Below, piece after piece: positions 7,800 to 15,864 of a stretch of 64,000 bases of DNA; the stretch's first letter is position 1, and the number at the start of each line of letters is the position of its first letter. The translations under genes were made by a program, and so were the position numbers. Source of the DNA: Brevibacillus_D fluminis_A (GTDB taxonomy: Bacteria; Bacillota; Bacilli; Brevibacillales; Brevibacillaceae); assembly GCF_052072235.1 (NCBI RefSeq), contig NZ_CM125436.1, positions 1,916,001 through 1,980,000 of the forward strand, given 5' to 3'. The notes beneath the pieces were generated by a model. It was not told where the DNA came from. It saw only the letters and a program-made list of their open reading frames with translations, and did no database searches.

Positions 7800-8246
7800 A
7801 TGTCGAAACGTGAGGAAAAGTTTTATCTGATTCGCTCGGATATCCTGCCAGAGTCGATCGCCAAGACGATCGAGGTAAAGAAGCTTCTGGAAGCGGGCGA
7901 GGTGGACACCGTCCATGAAGCGGTGGAGCGCGTGGGTCTGAGCCGCAGCGCATTTTACAAATACAAGGACGGGATCTTTCCGTTCAACGCGATGATGCGG
8001 GAGGAAATCATGACGGTGATGCTTACGCTGGAGCATCGGTCCGGCATTTTGTCCAAAGTGCTGCAGCTTGTGGCAGATCAGGGCGGCAACGTCTTGACGA
8101 TCAATCAGACCATTCCGTTGCAAGGGATCGCCAATGTCTCGATGTCGGTTGAAATGGCGAACTTGAAAATATCCAGCACCGAATTCCTCGATAGCCTGCA
8201 GCAGTTCACAGGTGTGCGCAAGGCGATGATCGTAGGGCGGGGATAG
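7800..8246 (+). CDS. pheB: PheB/UPF0735 family ACT-domain protein
   Basis: 148 residues from the ATG at 7800, behind TGGGAGG. The N-terminal half is helical (VHEAVERVGLSRSAFYKYKDGIF, helix-turn-helix-like). The C-terminal half, about residues 72-146, is an ACT domain (LEHRSGILSKVLQLVADQGGN). In B. subtilis the family lies next to obg and pheA; here it leads the hom-thr-pheA operon. Its role is probably amino-acid-responsive regulation, but no mechanism is established. The longer frame upstream overlaps the promoter and is not the start. Confidence 0.88.
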   Translation: MSKREEKFYLIRSDILPESIAKTIEVKKLLEAGEVDTVHEAVERVGLSRSAFYKYKDGIFPFNAMMREEIMTVMLTLEHRSGILSKVLQLVADQGGNVLTINQTIPLQGIANVSMSVEMANLKISSTEFLDSLQQFTGVRKAMIVGRG

Positions 8247-8327
8247 AAGCATTCATCGAACCAGGCTCTGCCGATCCAGTGGTGAAGCCGGTTTACCTTA
8301 TTTTTTGCATAAATAGGAGGAAGAGAG

Positions 8328-9626
8328 ATGGCAGAAAAGGTTGTTAAGGTTGGCTTGTTGGGTTTTGGCACTGTAGGAACCGGCGTCGTCCGCATCGTGC
8401 AGGGTCACCAGGATGATTTGGTCAAGCAAACCGGCATGGGCATCGAAGTCCACAAGATTTTGGTCAAAGACAAAGAGAAAAGCCGCAGCATCAGCGGTTT
8501 GGATAATAAAATCACATCGGATGCATACGACATCATCAATGACCCGGACGTAGATGTCATCGTGGAAGTGATCGGCGGTATCCATCCGACGAAAGAATAC
8601 ATTCTCGATGCATTGGAGCAAGGCAAGCATATCGTGACCGCCAACAAAGATCTGATGGCGCTGCACGGGGCGGAAATTTTGGCAAAAGCCGAAGAAAAAG
8701 GCTGCGACGTGTTTTACGAGGCGAGCGTGGCGGGCGGGATTCCGATTCTGCGCGCGCTGGTGGAAGGCTTCTCCTCCGACCGCATCACCAAAATGATGGG
8801 GATCGTCAACGGGACGACCAACTACATCATGACCAAAATGAGCCAGGAAGGCGCAGACTATACCGACGTTTTGAAAGAAGCGCAAGCGCTCGGCTATGCG
8901 GAAGCAGACCCGACTTCCGATGTGGAAGGGTTTGATGCAGCGCGCAAGATGGCGATTCTGACCACGCTTGGCTTCCGTGTGCCGCTCAAGCTCGACGAAG
9001 TCGATGTGAAAGGGATTAGCGGCGTGAGCAAGGAAGACATCGCGTACGGCAAAAAATTGGGCTATGTGATCAAGCTGCTGGGTCTGGCTCGCCGCGATGA
9101 GGATGAAGTGGAAGTAAGCGTGCAGCCGACGATGGTGCACAAAGATCACCCGCTCGCATCCGTAAACGGCGTGTTCAATGCGGTGTACGTCCATGGTGAA
9201 GCGGTGGGCGAAACCATGTTCTACGGACCGGGTGCAGGCGAATTGCCAACTGCGACCGCTGTCGTCTCCGACCTCGTGACGGTTGTGAAAAACATGAAGC
9301 TCGGCGTAAACGGCCGCGGCATGGTTGCCCCTTATAAAGAGAAGAAACTGAAAGACGATTCCAAAAAGCTGTCCAAATACTTCCTGCGTCTGATCGTCGC
9401 CGACAAACGCGGCGTGCTCGCCCAAATCACCCAGCTGTTGGCGAACAAAAACATCAGCCTGGATCAAGTGCTGCAGCAGCCATACAACGGCGGCAAGCAA
9501 GCGGAGATCATCATGGTGACGCACGTGGCGGCCAAGAGCGACATGAACGACGTGCTGCTGTACCTGAAAGATATGGACTTTATTACAGAAATCAAGAGCT
9601 GCTACCGTGTTGAAGGAGGAGAATAA
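8328..9626 (+). CDS. hom: Homoserine dehydrogenase
   Basis: 432 residues. An NAD(P)-binding motif GLLGFGTVGTGV lies at the N-terminus, the catalytic domain (EASVAGGIPILRAL, GIVNGTTNYIMTKM, ADPTSDVEGFDAARK) in the middle, and an ACT domain near 350-430 that usually senses threonine. It reduces aspartate semialdehyde to homoserine, the branch point to threonine and methionine. The ribosome site AGGAGG precedes the ATG. It is followed at 4 nt by thrC and then thrB, the standard threonine branch. Confidence 0.97.
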   Translation: MAEKVVKVGLLGFGTVGTGVVRIVQGHQDDLVKQTGMGIEVHKILVKDKEKSRSISGLDNKITSDAYDIINDPDVDVIVEVIGGIHPTKEYILDALEQGKHIVTANKDLMALHGAEILAKAEEKGCDVFYEASVAGGIPILRALVEGFSSDRITKMMGIVNGTTNYIMTKMSQEGADYTDVLKEAQALGYAEADPTSDVEGFDAARKMAILTTLGFRVPLKLDEVDVKGISGVSKEDIAYGKKLGYVIKLLGLARRDEDEVEVSVQPTMVHKDHPLASVNGVFNAVYVHGEAVGETMFYGPGAGELPTATAVVSDLVTVVKNMKLGVNGRGMVAPYKEKKLKDDSKKLSKYFLRLIVADKRGVLAQITQLLANKNISLDQVLQQPYNGGKQAEIIMVTHVAAKSDMNDVLLYLKDMDFITEIKSCYRVEGGE

Positions 9627-9630
9627 ACAA

Positions 9631-10722
9631 ATGAACGCGCAAGCCCAGAACCAATACACACGCCAATCCGGCATCATCGCCCGCTACCGCGAATTTTTGC
9701 CGGTAACCGATAAAACACCGATGCTTACCTTGCATGAAGGAAACACACCGCTGATCCATGCACCGAATTTGTCCAGGGAGCTGGGGCTTGATCTGCATTT
9801 CAAATATGAAGGGCTGAACCCAACCGGATCGTTCAAAGACCGCGGGATGGTAATGGCGGTTGCCAAAGCGATCGAGGAAGGCAGCACGACCATCATGTGC
9901 GCGTCCACCGGAAACACGTCCGCTGCTGCTGCCGCTTATGCGGCTCGCGCCGGCCTGCGCTGCATCGTGCTGATCCCGAACGGCAACATCGCGCTCGGCA
10001 AACTGGCACAGGCGATCGCTTACGGCGCGGAAGTCATCGCGATCGACGGCAACTTTGACGAAGCGCTCAACATTGTGCGCGACATTACTGCGACAGAGCC
10101 GATTACACTGGTGAACTCGGTCAACCCGTACCGCATCGAAGGGCAGAAAACGTCCTCCTTCGAAATTTGCGACGCCTTGGGCAAGGCGCCTGACATTTTG
10201 GCGATCCCGGTCGGCAACGCAGGGAACATCACTGCGTACTGGAAAGGCTTTACGGAATACAAAGCGGCTGACCGCATCAGCTCGCTTCCGAAAATGTACG
10301 GCTTCCAGGCAGCGGGCGCAGCGCCGCTCGTGCTTGGTCATACCGTAGAGAATCCGGAGACGATCGCGACTGCAATCCGGATCGGCAATCCGGCAAGCAA
10401 AGAAGGGGCGCAAAACGCTCTGCGCGAGTCGGAAGGCTACATCGATTCCGTTACCGATGAGGAAATTCTCGATGCATACCGTCTGCTCGCGAGCAAGGAA
10501 GGCATTTTCTGCGAGCCTGCCTCTGCAGCGTCGCTCGCCGGCATCATCAAGGCGCGCAAGGCTGGTAAAGTGGCGGATGGCCTGACGGTTGCCTGCGTCT
10601 TGACCGGAAACGGCTTGAAAGACCCGAACATCGCATTGAAAGCGGTGGGAGCAGAACCGCGCGAAGTGGCGGCCACGCGCGAAGCGGTGATGGCGGTTAT
10701 CGCAGGAAGCAAGGGTGAGTAA
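9631..10722 (+). CDS. thrC: Threonine synthase
   Basis: 363 residues from the ATG at 9631; GAAGGAGG ends 11 nt upstream. It is a PLP-dependent enzyme of fold type II, with the Schiff-base lysine K69 in PTGSFKDRGM and the phosphate-binding loop around GNAGN. It converts O-phosphohomoserine to threonine. This is the short (Bacillus-type) class without the long N-terminal domain. Its 3' end overlaps thrB by 8 nt if the GTG start of that gene is used. Confidence 0.97.
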   Translation: MNAQAQNQYTRQSGIIARYREFLPVTDKTPMLTLHEGNTPLIHAPNLSRELGLDLHFKYEGLNPTGSFKDRGMVMAVAKAIEEGSTTIMCASTGNTSAAAAAYAARAGLRCIVLIPNGNIALGKLAQAIAYGAEVIAIDGNFDEALNIVRDITATEPITLVNSVNPYRIEGQKTSSFEICDALGKAPDILAIPVGNAGNITAYWKGFTEYKAADRISSLPKMYGFQAAGAAPLVLGHTVENPETIATAIRIGNPASKEGAQNALRESEGYIDSVTDEEILDAYRLLASKEGIFCEPASAASLAGIIKARKAGKVADGLTVACVLTGNGLKDPNIALKAVGAEPREVAATREAVMAVIAGSKGE

Positions 10723-11650
10723 GGACGTGAGCAACATGACCGTGCGGGTAAAGGTGCCGGCCAGCACCGCCAATCTGGGGCCCGGCTTCGACACGCTCGG
10801 CATGGCGTTCCAACTGTACAGCACGATTACCATGCGTTTTGCCGAGAAGACGGAAATCCGCCTGATTGGCGAGGAGCTGCAAGAGCTTCCGGTCGACAAG
10901 ACCAACCTCGTGTATGAAGTGGCGGCAGGACTGTTTGCAAAAGCCAATCTGCCCGAGCCCGAGCTGTACATCGAAATCGAAACCGAGGCACCGCTGACCC
11001 GCGGATTGGGCAGCAGCGCCTCGGCGATTGTCGGTGCGCTTGCCGGAGCGAACGCGCTTGCCGGGGAACCGTTTACCCGCGATCAACTTTTTGAAATGGC
11101 CAGCAGGCTGGAGGGGCACCCGGACAATGTCGGTGCCTCGGTTTTTGGCGGATTTGTCGTCGCTGCCATGCCGCAGGATGAATCCCAACCGATTCCGTAC
11201 GCGACGTTTCCTGTACCCAAAACGTTAAAGACACTCGTCGTCATCCCTGATTACTGGCTGGCTACCCATAAAGCCCGCGGCGTCCTGCCTGAGGTGTACA
11301 CCAAGGCGGATGTCATATATAATGTAGGGCATAGCAGCCTGCTGGTCGCGGCATTGGCACAAGGCCGCCTGGATTTGTTGGCGAGCGCGATGCAAGACCG
11401 GATGCATCAGCCGTATCGCGCGCCGCTAGTCCCGGGGTTGGCGGAGATGCTGGCCGAAGCGACGGCACATGGCGCGCTTGGCGCAGCGTTGAGCGGAGCC
11501 GGACCCACCACGCTGTTTTTCTATGAGAATGAACAGCAGGAAAAAGAGCTGCGCAGTTTTATCGCAGCGGTGATGGCCCGACACGAGCTGTCCTACAAGC
11601 TCATGGAGCTGTTGATCGACGAGCAGGGCGTACAGATCGAAACCGTGTAG
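10715..11650 (+). CDS. thrB: Homoserine kinase
   Basis: 311 residues if started at GTG 10715; an alternative ATG at 10736 would remove seven residues and has AAGGAC upstream. It is a GHMP kinase: PASTANLGPGFDTLG near the N-terminus, the ATP loop TRGLGSSASAIVGA near 93, and the C-terminal motif SGAGPT. It phosphorylates homoserine for ThrC. The gene order hom-thrC-thrB is as in B. subtilis. Confidence 0.97.
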   Translation: MSKDVSNMTVRVKVPASTANLGPGFDTLGMAFQLYSTITMRFAEKTEIRLIGEELQELPVDKTNLVYEVAAGLFAKANLPEPELYIEIETEAPLTRGLGSSASAIVGALAGANALAGEPFTRDQLFEMASRLEGHPDNVGASVFGGFVVAAMPQDESQPIPYATFPVPKTLKTLVVIPDYWLATHKARGVLPEVYTKADVIYNVGHSSLLVAALAQGRLDLLASAMQDRMHQPYRAPLVPGLAEMLAEATAHGALGAALSGAGPTTLFFYENEQQEKELRSFIAAVMARHELSYKLMELLIDEQGVQIETV

Positions 11651-11670
11651 AAACGGATAGGAGTTTACTT

Positions 11671-12549
11671 ATGGAGAAGAAACTAGCCTTTTTAGGCCCG
11701 CGTGGCACGTTCAGCGAGGAAGCGGCGCGCTCACTGCCCATTCCGGGACAGATCGACTATCTTCCGCAGCCGACGATCATCGACGTGCTGGAAGCTGTCT
11801 GGAATGACAAAGCGGAGCTCGGCATTGTGCCGATGGAGAATTCCATTGAAGGAACGGTCAATTCAACGATGGATTGGCTGATTCATCAGGTGGATCTGCC
11901 GATTTTAGCCGAGTTGGCGCTGCCGATTTCCCAGCACCTGGTAGTGGCAAAAAGAGAAGAACCGCTGCCATTTGAAAAAATCACCAAAATTTTGTCGCAT
12001 CCCCATGCGATTCCACAATGCCACAAGTTCATCAAGGAGTTTTTGCCGCACGCTGCGCTTGAGACTGTCAGCAGCACGGCGAAGGCTGCGCAGATCGTCA
12101 GTGAGCATCCGGAGGAGACATGGGCCGCGATCGGCACCAAGCTGACGCCAGAAATTTACCCGCTGCAATTCGCGCGTCAAAACATCGAGGATTTTCCAAA
12201 CAACTATACCCGCTTTGTGCTGGTTAGCAAGCAGCCGGTGGAGCTGCCGCCGTCCGATAAGGAGAAGACGACGATTCTGATCACGCTGCCGGAAGATTTC
12301 CCGGGCGCGCTGTATCAGGTGCTGGCGGCATTCGCATGGCGCAAGATCAACCTGTCGCGCATCGAATCGCGTCCAACCAAGCGGGGGCTTGGCAGCTATT
12401 ATTTCATCATCGATATCGAACAGCGAATGGATGATGTGCTGCTGCCCGGCGCGTTCGCCGAGATCGAGGCGATCGGCTGCGAAATCCGCCAGCTGGGGAC
12501 GTATCCATTGTTTACGCACCAGCATAAAAACGAGCATCAAACCGTATAG
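11671..12549 (+). CDS. pheA: Prephenate dehydratase
   Basis: 292 residues. The catalytic domain starts LAFLGPRGTFSEEAA and includes VPMENSIEGTVN and the active-site motif NNYTRFVL. An ACT domain follows at about 203-285 with the phenylalanine-binding ESRPTK motif. It converts prephenate to phenylpyruvate, with feedback by phenylalanine. A monofunctional enzyme, as in Bacillus, 20 nt after thrB and the last gene of the operon before a strong terminator. Confidence 0.97.
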   Translation: MEKKLAFLGPRGTFSEEAARSLPIPGQIDYLPQPTIIDVLEAVWNDKAELGIVPMENSIEGTVNSTMDWLIHQVDLPILAELALPISQHLVVAKREEPLPFEKITKILSHPHAIPQCHKFIKEFLPHAALETVSSTAKAAQIVSEHPEETWAAIGTKLTPEIYPLQFARQNIEDFPNNYTRFVLVSKQPVELPPSDKEKTTILITLPEDFPGALYQVLAAFAWRKINLSRIESRPTKRGLGSYYFIIDIEQRMDDVLLPGAFAEIEAIGCEIRQLGTYPLFTHQHKNEHQTV

Positions 12550-12565
12550 CATGAAAGATGAAACG

Positions 12566-12598
12566 GCAGCCATCGCGAGTGATGGCTGCTGTTTTTTT
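12566..12598 (+). terminator. Terminator of pheB-hom-thrCB-pheA
   Basis: GCAGCCATC at 12566 pairs with GATGGCTGC at 12581-12589, followed by seven T from 12592. Confidence 0.92.
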
Positions 12599-12668
12599 CG
12601 CTTCGTTCGCAAAGCAGTAAGCGGGTGCTTGCGAAATGCGCTTTTGGGCAGGGGGAGTGATCGTGCAA

Positions 12669-13862
12669 TCAGGATGCGGAATTTTCCTGAATGCGGATCA
12701 CTTGCTGGACAATCGCGCGCAATTGCTCGTCATTGATACCTTTTTCGTGATCAGCGGCTTGTTTAAAGCTGACATACACCTCTTGCAGCTCCTGCTCCGT
12801 CAAGGCGATGCCCATCTGTGCGCAGCGATGCTTGATGGCGTGGCGTCCGGAATGTTTGCCGAGCACGATCATCTCGCGCGGAATGCCCAACTGCTCGGGA
12901 TTCATGATCTCGTAGGTGCTGCGATGCTTCAGCAAGCCGTCCTGATGAATGCCGGATTCGTGCTGGAACGCATTGCGCCCGACAATCGGCTTGTTGTAGG
13001 CGATCGGGAAATGCATGGCAGCGCTGACCATCTGGGAGACAGGGTAAATTTCTTCCGGCCGGATGTTGGTGCCAAAGCCAAGCGCTTCTTTGCGCGTATA
13101 AAGCGCCATGACCAGCTCTTCTAACGAGCAATTGCCGGTTCGCTCACCGACGCCGTTCACGGTCACTTCCACCTGCGAAGCGCCGCCCTGAATCGCGGCG
13201 ATGCTGTTGGCGACGGCCAAGCCAAGGTCATTGTGGCAGTGGGCGCTGAATTCCACGTTGTCGCCGCCCCGCGCTTCTTTGCGGACACGGCGAAACATAG
13301 TGCCATACTCGTCGGGAAGGGCATAGCCTACCGTATCGGGCAAGTTGATGATCGTCGCGCCTTCGCCGATCGCCACCTCGACCATTTCGACCAGAAAGTC
13401 ATGATTGGAGCGCGTGGCGTCCATGCAGGTGAATTCGATGCGATCGACAAATTGCTTGGCATAGGCGACCATTTCGCGGGCTACTTCCAGAACTTCGGCG
13501 CGGCTTTTGCGCAATTGATGCTCCAGGTGAATGTCGGAGGAGGAGAGGAAGAGGTGAAGCCGTCGTTTGCCGGCATCCTGCGTCGCCTTGACAGCGGCTT
13601 CGATATCTTCCTTGACCGCACGGGCGAACCCGCAAATTTCCACCTGCTGAAAACGGCGGGCAATCTCCTGTACGGCGGCGAATTCACCCGGACTCGAAAT
13701 CGGGAAGCCCGGTTCGATCACATCGACACCCATGCAAACCAGTTTTTCGGCGATCGCCATCTTTTGGTCGTGCGTCAGCGTCGCGCCGGGAGCTTGTTCG
13801 CCGTCCCGCAGCGTCGTGTCAAAAATCGAAATGGTTCGTGCAGCTGTATTTGTATTCATCAT
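12669..13862 (-). CDS. leuA: Short-form 2-isopropylmalate synthase (no LeuA regulatory domain)
   Basis: 397 residues, ATG at 13862 behind AAAGGA. The TIM-barrel domain shows FDTTLRDGEQAPGA (metal and substrate binding), the metal pair in AHCHNDLGLAVAN, and NGVGERTGNCSLEE. The subdomain region after residue 290 includes FQHESGIHQDG and LGKHSGRHA. The protein stops where the C-terminal LeuA dimerisation/allosteric domain of the usual ~510-residue enzyme would begin. Homocitrate or citramalate synthase would be alternatives on length, but the leader holds two T-boxes with leucine specifiers, which favours leucine synthesis. It is monocistronic and convergent with pheA. Confidence 0.85.
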   Translation of the reverse strand: MMNTNTAARTISIFDTTLRDGEQAPGATLTHDQKMAIAEKLVCMGVDVIEPGFPISSPGEFAAVQEIARRFQQVEICGFARAVKEDIEAAVKATQDAGKRRLHLFLSSSDIHLEHQLRKSRAEVLEVAREMVAYAKQFVDRIEFTCMDATRSNHDFLVEMVEVAIGEGATIINLPDTVGYALPDEYGTMFRRVRKEARGGDNVEFSAHCHNDLGLAVANSIAAIQGGASQVEVTVNGVGERTGNCSLEELVMALYTRKEALGFGTNIRPEEIYPVSQMVSAAMHFPIAYNKPIVGRNAFQHESGIHQDGLLKHRSTYEIMNPEQLGIPREMIVLGKHSGRHAIKHRCAQMGIALTEQELQEVYVSFKQAADHEKGINDEQLRAIVQQVIRIQENSAS

Positions 13863-13923
13863 GGATATTCAATCCTTTCGGGGATCAAAATGAATTTTCG
13901 TTACGCCCCCATGCAGCTTGGGG

Positions 13924-14249
13924 AAAAAAAACAGACCCGCCGTCTCCAGTAAAAGAGACGACGGGTCTTCACCATCGCGGTACCACTCTTCTTGGCTTCA
14001 AAAAAGCCCAGCTCATGCAAGCCCGGACGCTGTGCGCATCAGCATCGCGGACTCGCACCTGATAACGGAGGTCAGCCGGATGGACTTATCCATGAGCGCA
14101 TGCTCACGTTTCGGCCCATCTGCTCCCAGACGAGTTCAGGCCTGCCATCGACTGCGTCGCACCAACCCGCAGCTCTCTGACGCGATGGTCATGGCCTTAC
14201 TGCTTCTGTTCGTTGCATTTCTTTGGTTGAAAAACATGATGACGGCATT
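13924..14249 (-). promoter_or_regulatory. T-box riboswitch 2 (promoter-distal), leucine specifier CUC
   Basis: Read on the minus strand. The AGAGAG...GGTTGGTG apical motif of Stem I is at about 14145-14178. The specifier region GAACTC follows, with CTC at 14134-14132. The T-box GTGGTACCGCG is at 13976-13989. A 13-bp terminator stem (13967-13955 with 13946-13934) and a T run end at 13924. The variable T-box base is U, which pairs with discriminator A73, as in tRNA-Leu. It lies directly upstream of leuA. Confidence 0.92.
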
Positions 14250-14255
14250 TCTTGC

Positions 14256-14575
14256 AACAAAAAAAGCCTGCCATCTCTTTGGGAAAGAGACGACAGACTT
14301 GGCTATCGCGGTACCACTCTTCTTGGTTTCTGCTTATCGGCAGAGAACCCTCTTGTGCAGCAAAAGCAGATTGTCCGGACAATACCGCTTTGCTGCGCCT
14401 GATTACGGGGGCCAACCGTCACCCTGTACGCCATGTCTTGAGACATGTCTCCAATGTGCCGCTCGCAGGCGAGTTCCGAAACACCATCGACTGCGTTGCA
14501 CCAACCCGCAGCTCTCTAAACTCAGGTGATTCCCGTACTACTCCTGTTCATTGCGTTTCCTCATTCTGGATTTGT
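14256..14575 (-). promoter_or_regulatory. T-box riboswitch 1 (promoter-proximal), leucine specifier CUC
   Basis: The same architecture as the second element. The Stem I apical motif is at 14484-14517, the specifier GAACTC has CTC at 14473-14471, and the T-box GTGGTACCGCG is at 14307-14320. A 17-bp terminator stem (14300-14284 with 14280-14264, loop CCC) is followed by seven T. The two elements share a near-identical 34-nt Stem I segment, which suggests duplication. Transcripts must pass both terminators to reach leuA. Confidence 0.93.
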
Positions 14576-14580
14576 TGAAC

Positions 14581-14610
14581 ATTATAGCGACATTCGCTTG
14601 ATGTTGTCAA
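14581..14610 (-). promoter_or_regulatory. Strong sigma-A promoter of the T-box-leuA unit
   Basis: Minus strand: TTGACA (14610-14605) and TATAAT (14586-14581), both perfect consensus, with an 18-nt spacer. Transcription should start near 14574. Confidence 0.9.
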
Positions 14611-14709
14611 CCATGCAAAGATGGGCTGATCGAAACGGGCGCGCGGTGAGCAAAACACCTATGGGTGCATACCATGGTAAGGACTTGAGAGAGGGAGGAG
14701 AATCATTTC

Positions 14710-15858
14710 GTGAAAATTCATATCGTACAAAAGGGTGACACGATGTGGAAAATCGCACGAAGATACGGCGTCGATTTCAAAGAATTGCTCCGTGCGAACA
14801 GCCAACTAAAAAACCCTGACCTGATTTATCCGGGGATGAAAATCAAAGTTCCTTCTGGTAGAGTACCTGCAAGACCGCATCATCATTCAGACAGCGGGAT
14901 GGGATCGGTAAAAGAAAGGCCGCATAAAGAGGCTCCGATCAAAGAGGCCCCGATCGTCCCGCCACCAGCTGTGGAGGAAGAAGAAGTGCCGCCCAGCGTG
15001 GAAACAAGACCATATGAATCTCCTGAGCAGCCGGCCCCACCGCCACCACCCGCACCGCAAATTCAGCAAGCGCCGACACCGCCAGCGCCCATCCCGGCGC
15101 CAGCTCCGACTCCAGCTCCTGCTCCAGCACCAGCTCCAGTCGTGCCGCCGCCCCCTGCTCCGCAAATAAAGGTAGCGCCACCTCCCGCGCCGCCAGTCGT
15201 ACCGCAACCGACGCCGCAGATTCGGCCATTCATCAAGCAGCAGCCAGTCATGCCGTTCTCACCGATGCCAAATCCACCGGTAAGTCCGTTCATGCAGCCG
15301 CGCCCGATGATGCCGCCGGTTACGATCATGCCGCTGCCGCCCATGCCTATGCCGATGCATCCGCAACTGCCGCTGCCGCAACCACAATTGCCAATTCCGC
15401 AAATGCAGCCGCAGCTGCCAATCCCGCAACCGCAACTGCCGATTCCGCAAATGCAGCCGCGCCCGTATTGTCCGCCGTGTCATGCACAGCGCTATCCTAT
15501 GATGCCGATGCAGCAGGAACCGATTTGTCCGCCAGCGCTCATGCCAAAACGAGAGGCCCCTTGGGAAATGGAAGATAGCTGTGAATCACCCGTACGCAGA
15601 ATGCCGAGAAGCAGTGACGAAACGAGCGAAACGGTTTTGTATCATCACCATCGCCATCATGCCATACCCGAATCGTATGACAACCCTTACATGCGCGGTT
15701 ATACAGGCGGACACCCCTCGAGCAGTACGCATCGGTCGAATCGGAACAGCTCCATGTATCCGGCACCACAGCTGATGCCACCGATGCCTGGACATGAAGT
15801 CTGGCCAAGATGGGAAAAAGGGTTTGAAGAATCCTCTTCCCTGCACTGCACAGATTAA
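14710..15858 (+). CDS. safA: SafA-like LysM spore coat morphogenetic protein
   Basis: 382 residues from GTG 14710, behind GGGAGGAG. The N-terminal LysM domain, residues 2-47, reads IHIVQKGDTMWKIARRYG and ends YPGMKIKVPS, very like B. subtilis SafA. The rest is low complexity: proline-rich with PAPAP and QLPIPQ repeats (about 95-255), then a Met/Pro/Cys part (CPPCHAQR near 257) and a His-rich stretch near 310. SafA attaches to the cortex-coat interface and recruits inner-coat proteins. There is no signal peptide, as expected for a mother-cell protein. It is followed at 6 nt by a coat kinase gene. Confidence 0.87.
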   Translation: MKIHIVQKGDTMWKIARRYGVDFKELLRANSQLKNPDLIYPGMKIKVPSGRVPARPHHHSDSGMGSVKERPHKEAPIKEAPIVPPPAVEEEEVPPSVETRPYESPEQPAPPPPPAPQIQQAPTPPAPIPAPAPTPAPAPAPAPVVPPPPAPQIKVAPPPAPPVVPQPTPQIRPFIKQQPVMPFSPMPNPPVSPFMQPRPMMPPVTIMPLPPMPMPMHPQLPLPQPQLPIPQMQPQLPIPQPQLPIPQMQPRPYCPPCHAQRYPMMPMQQEPICPPALMPKREAPWEMEDSCESPVRRMPRSSDETSETVLYHHHRHHAIPESYDNPYMRGYTGGHPSSSTHRSNRNSSMYPAPQLMPPMPGHEVWPRWEKGFEESSSLHCTD

Positions 15859-15864
15859 CGCAAT

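Noticed and set aside
14668..14675. CATACCAT as a sporulation sigma-E/K -10 box for safA
   Set aside because: The -10 fits loosely but no convincing -35 lies at the right distance; too short to report as a feature.
15061..15470. Repetitive DNA in safA considered as a repeat array or CRISPR-like element
   Set aside because: The repeats are in frame and encode Pro-rich protein segments with codon-level variation; there are no spacers.
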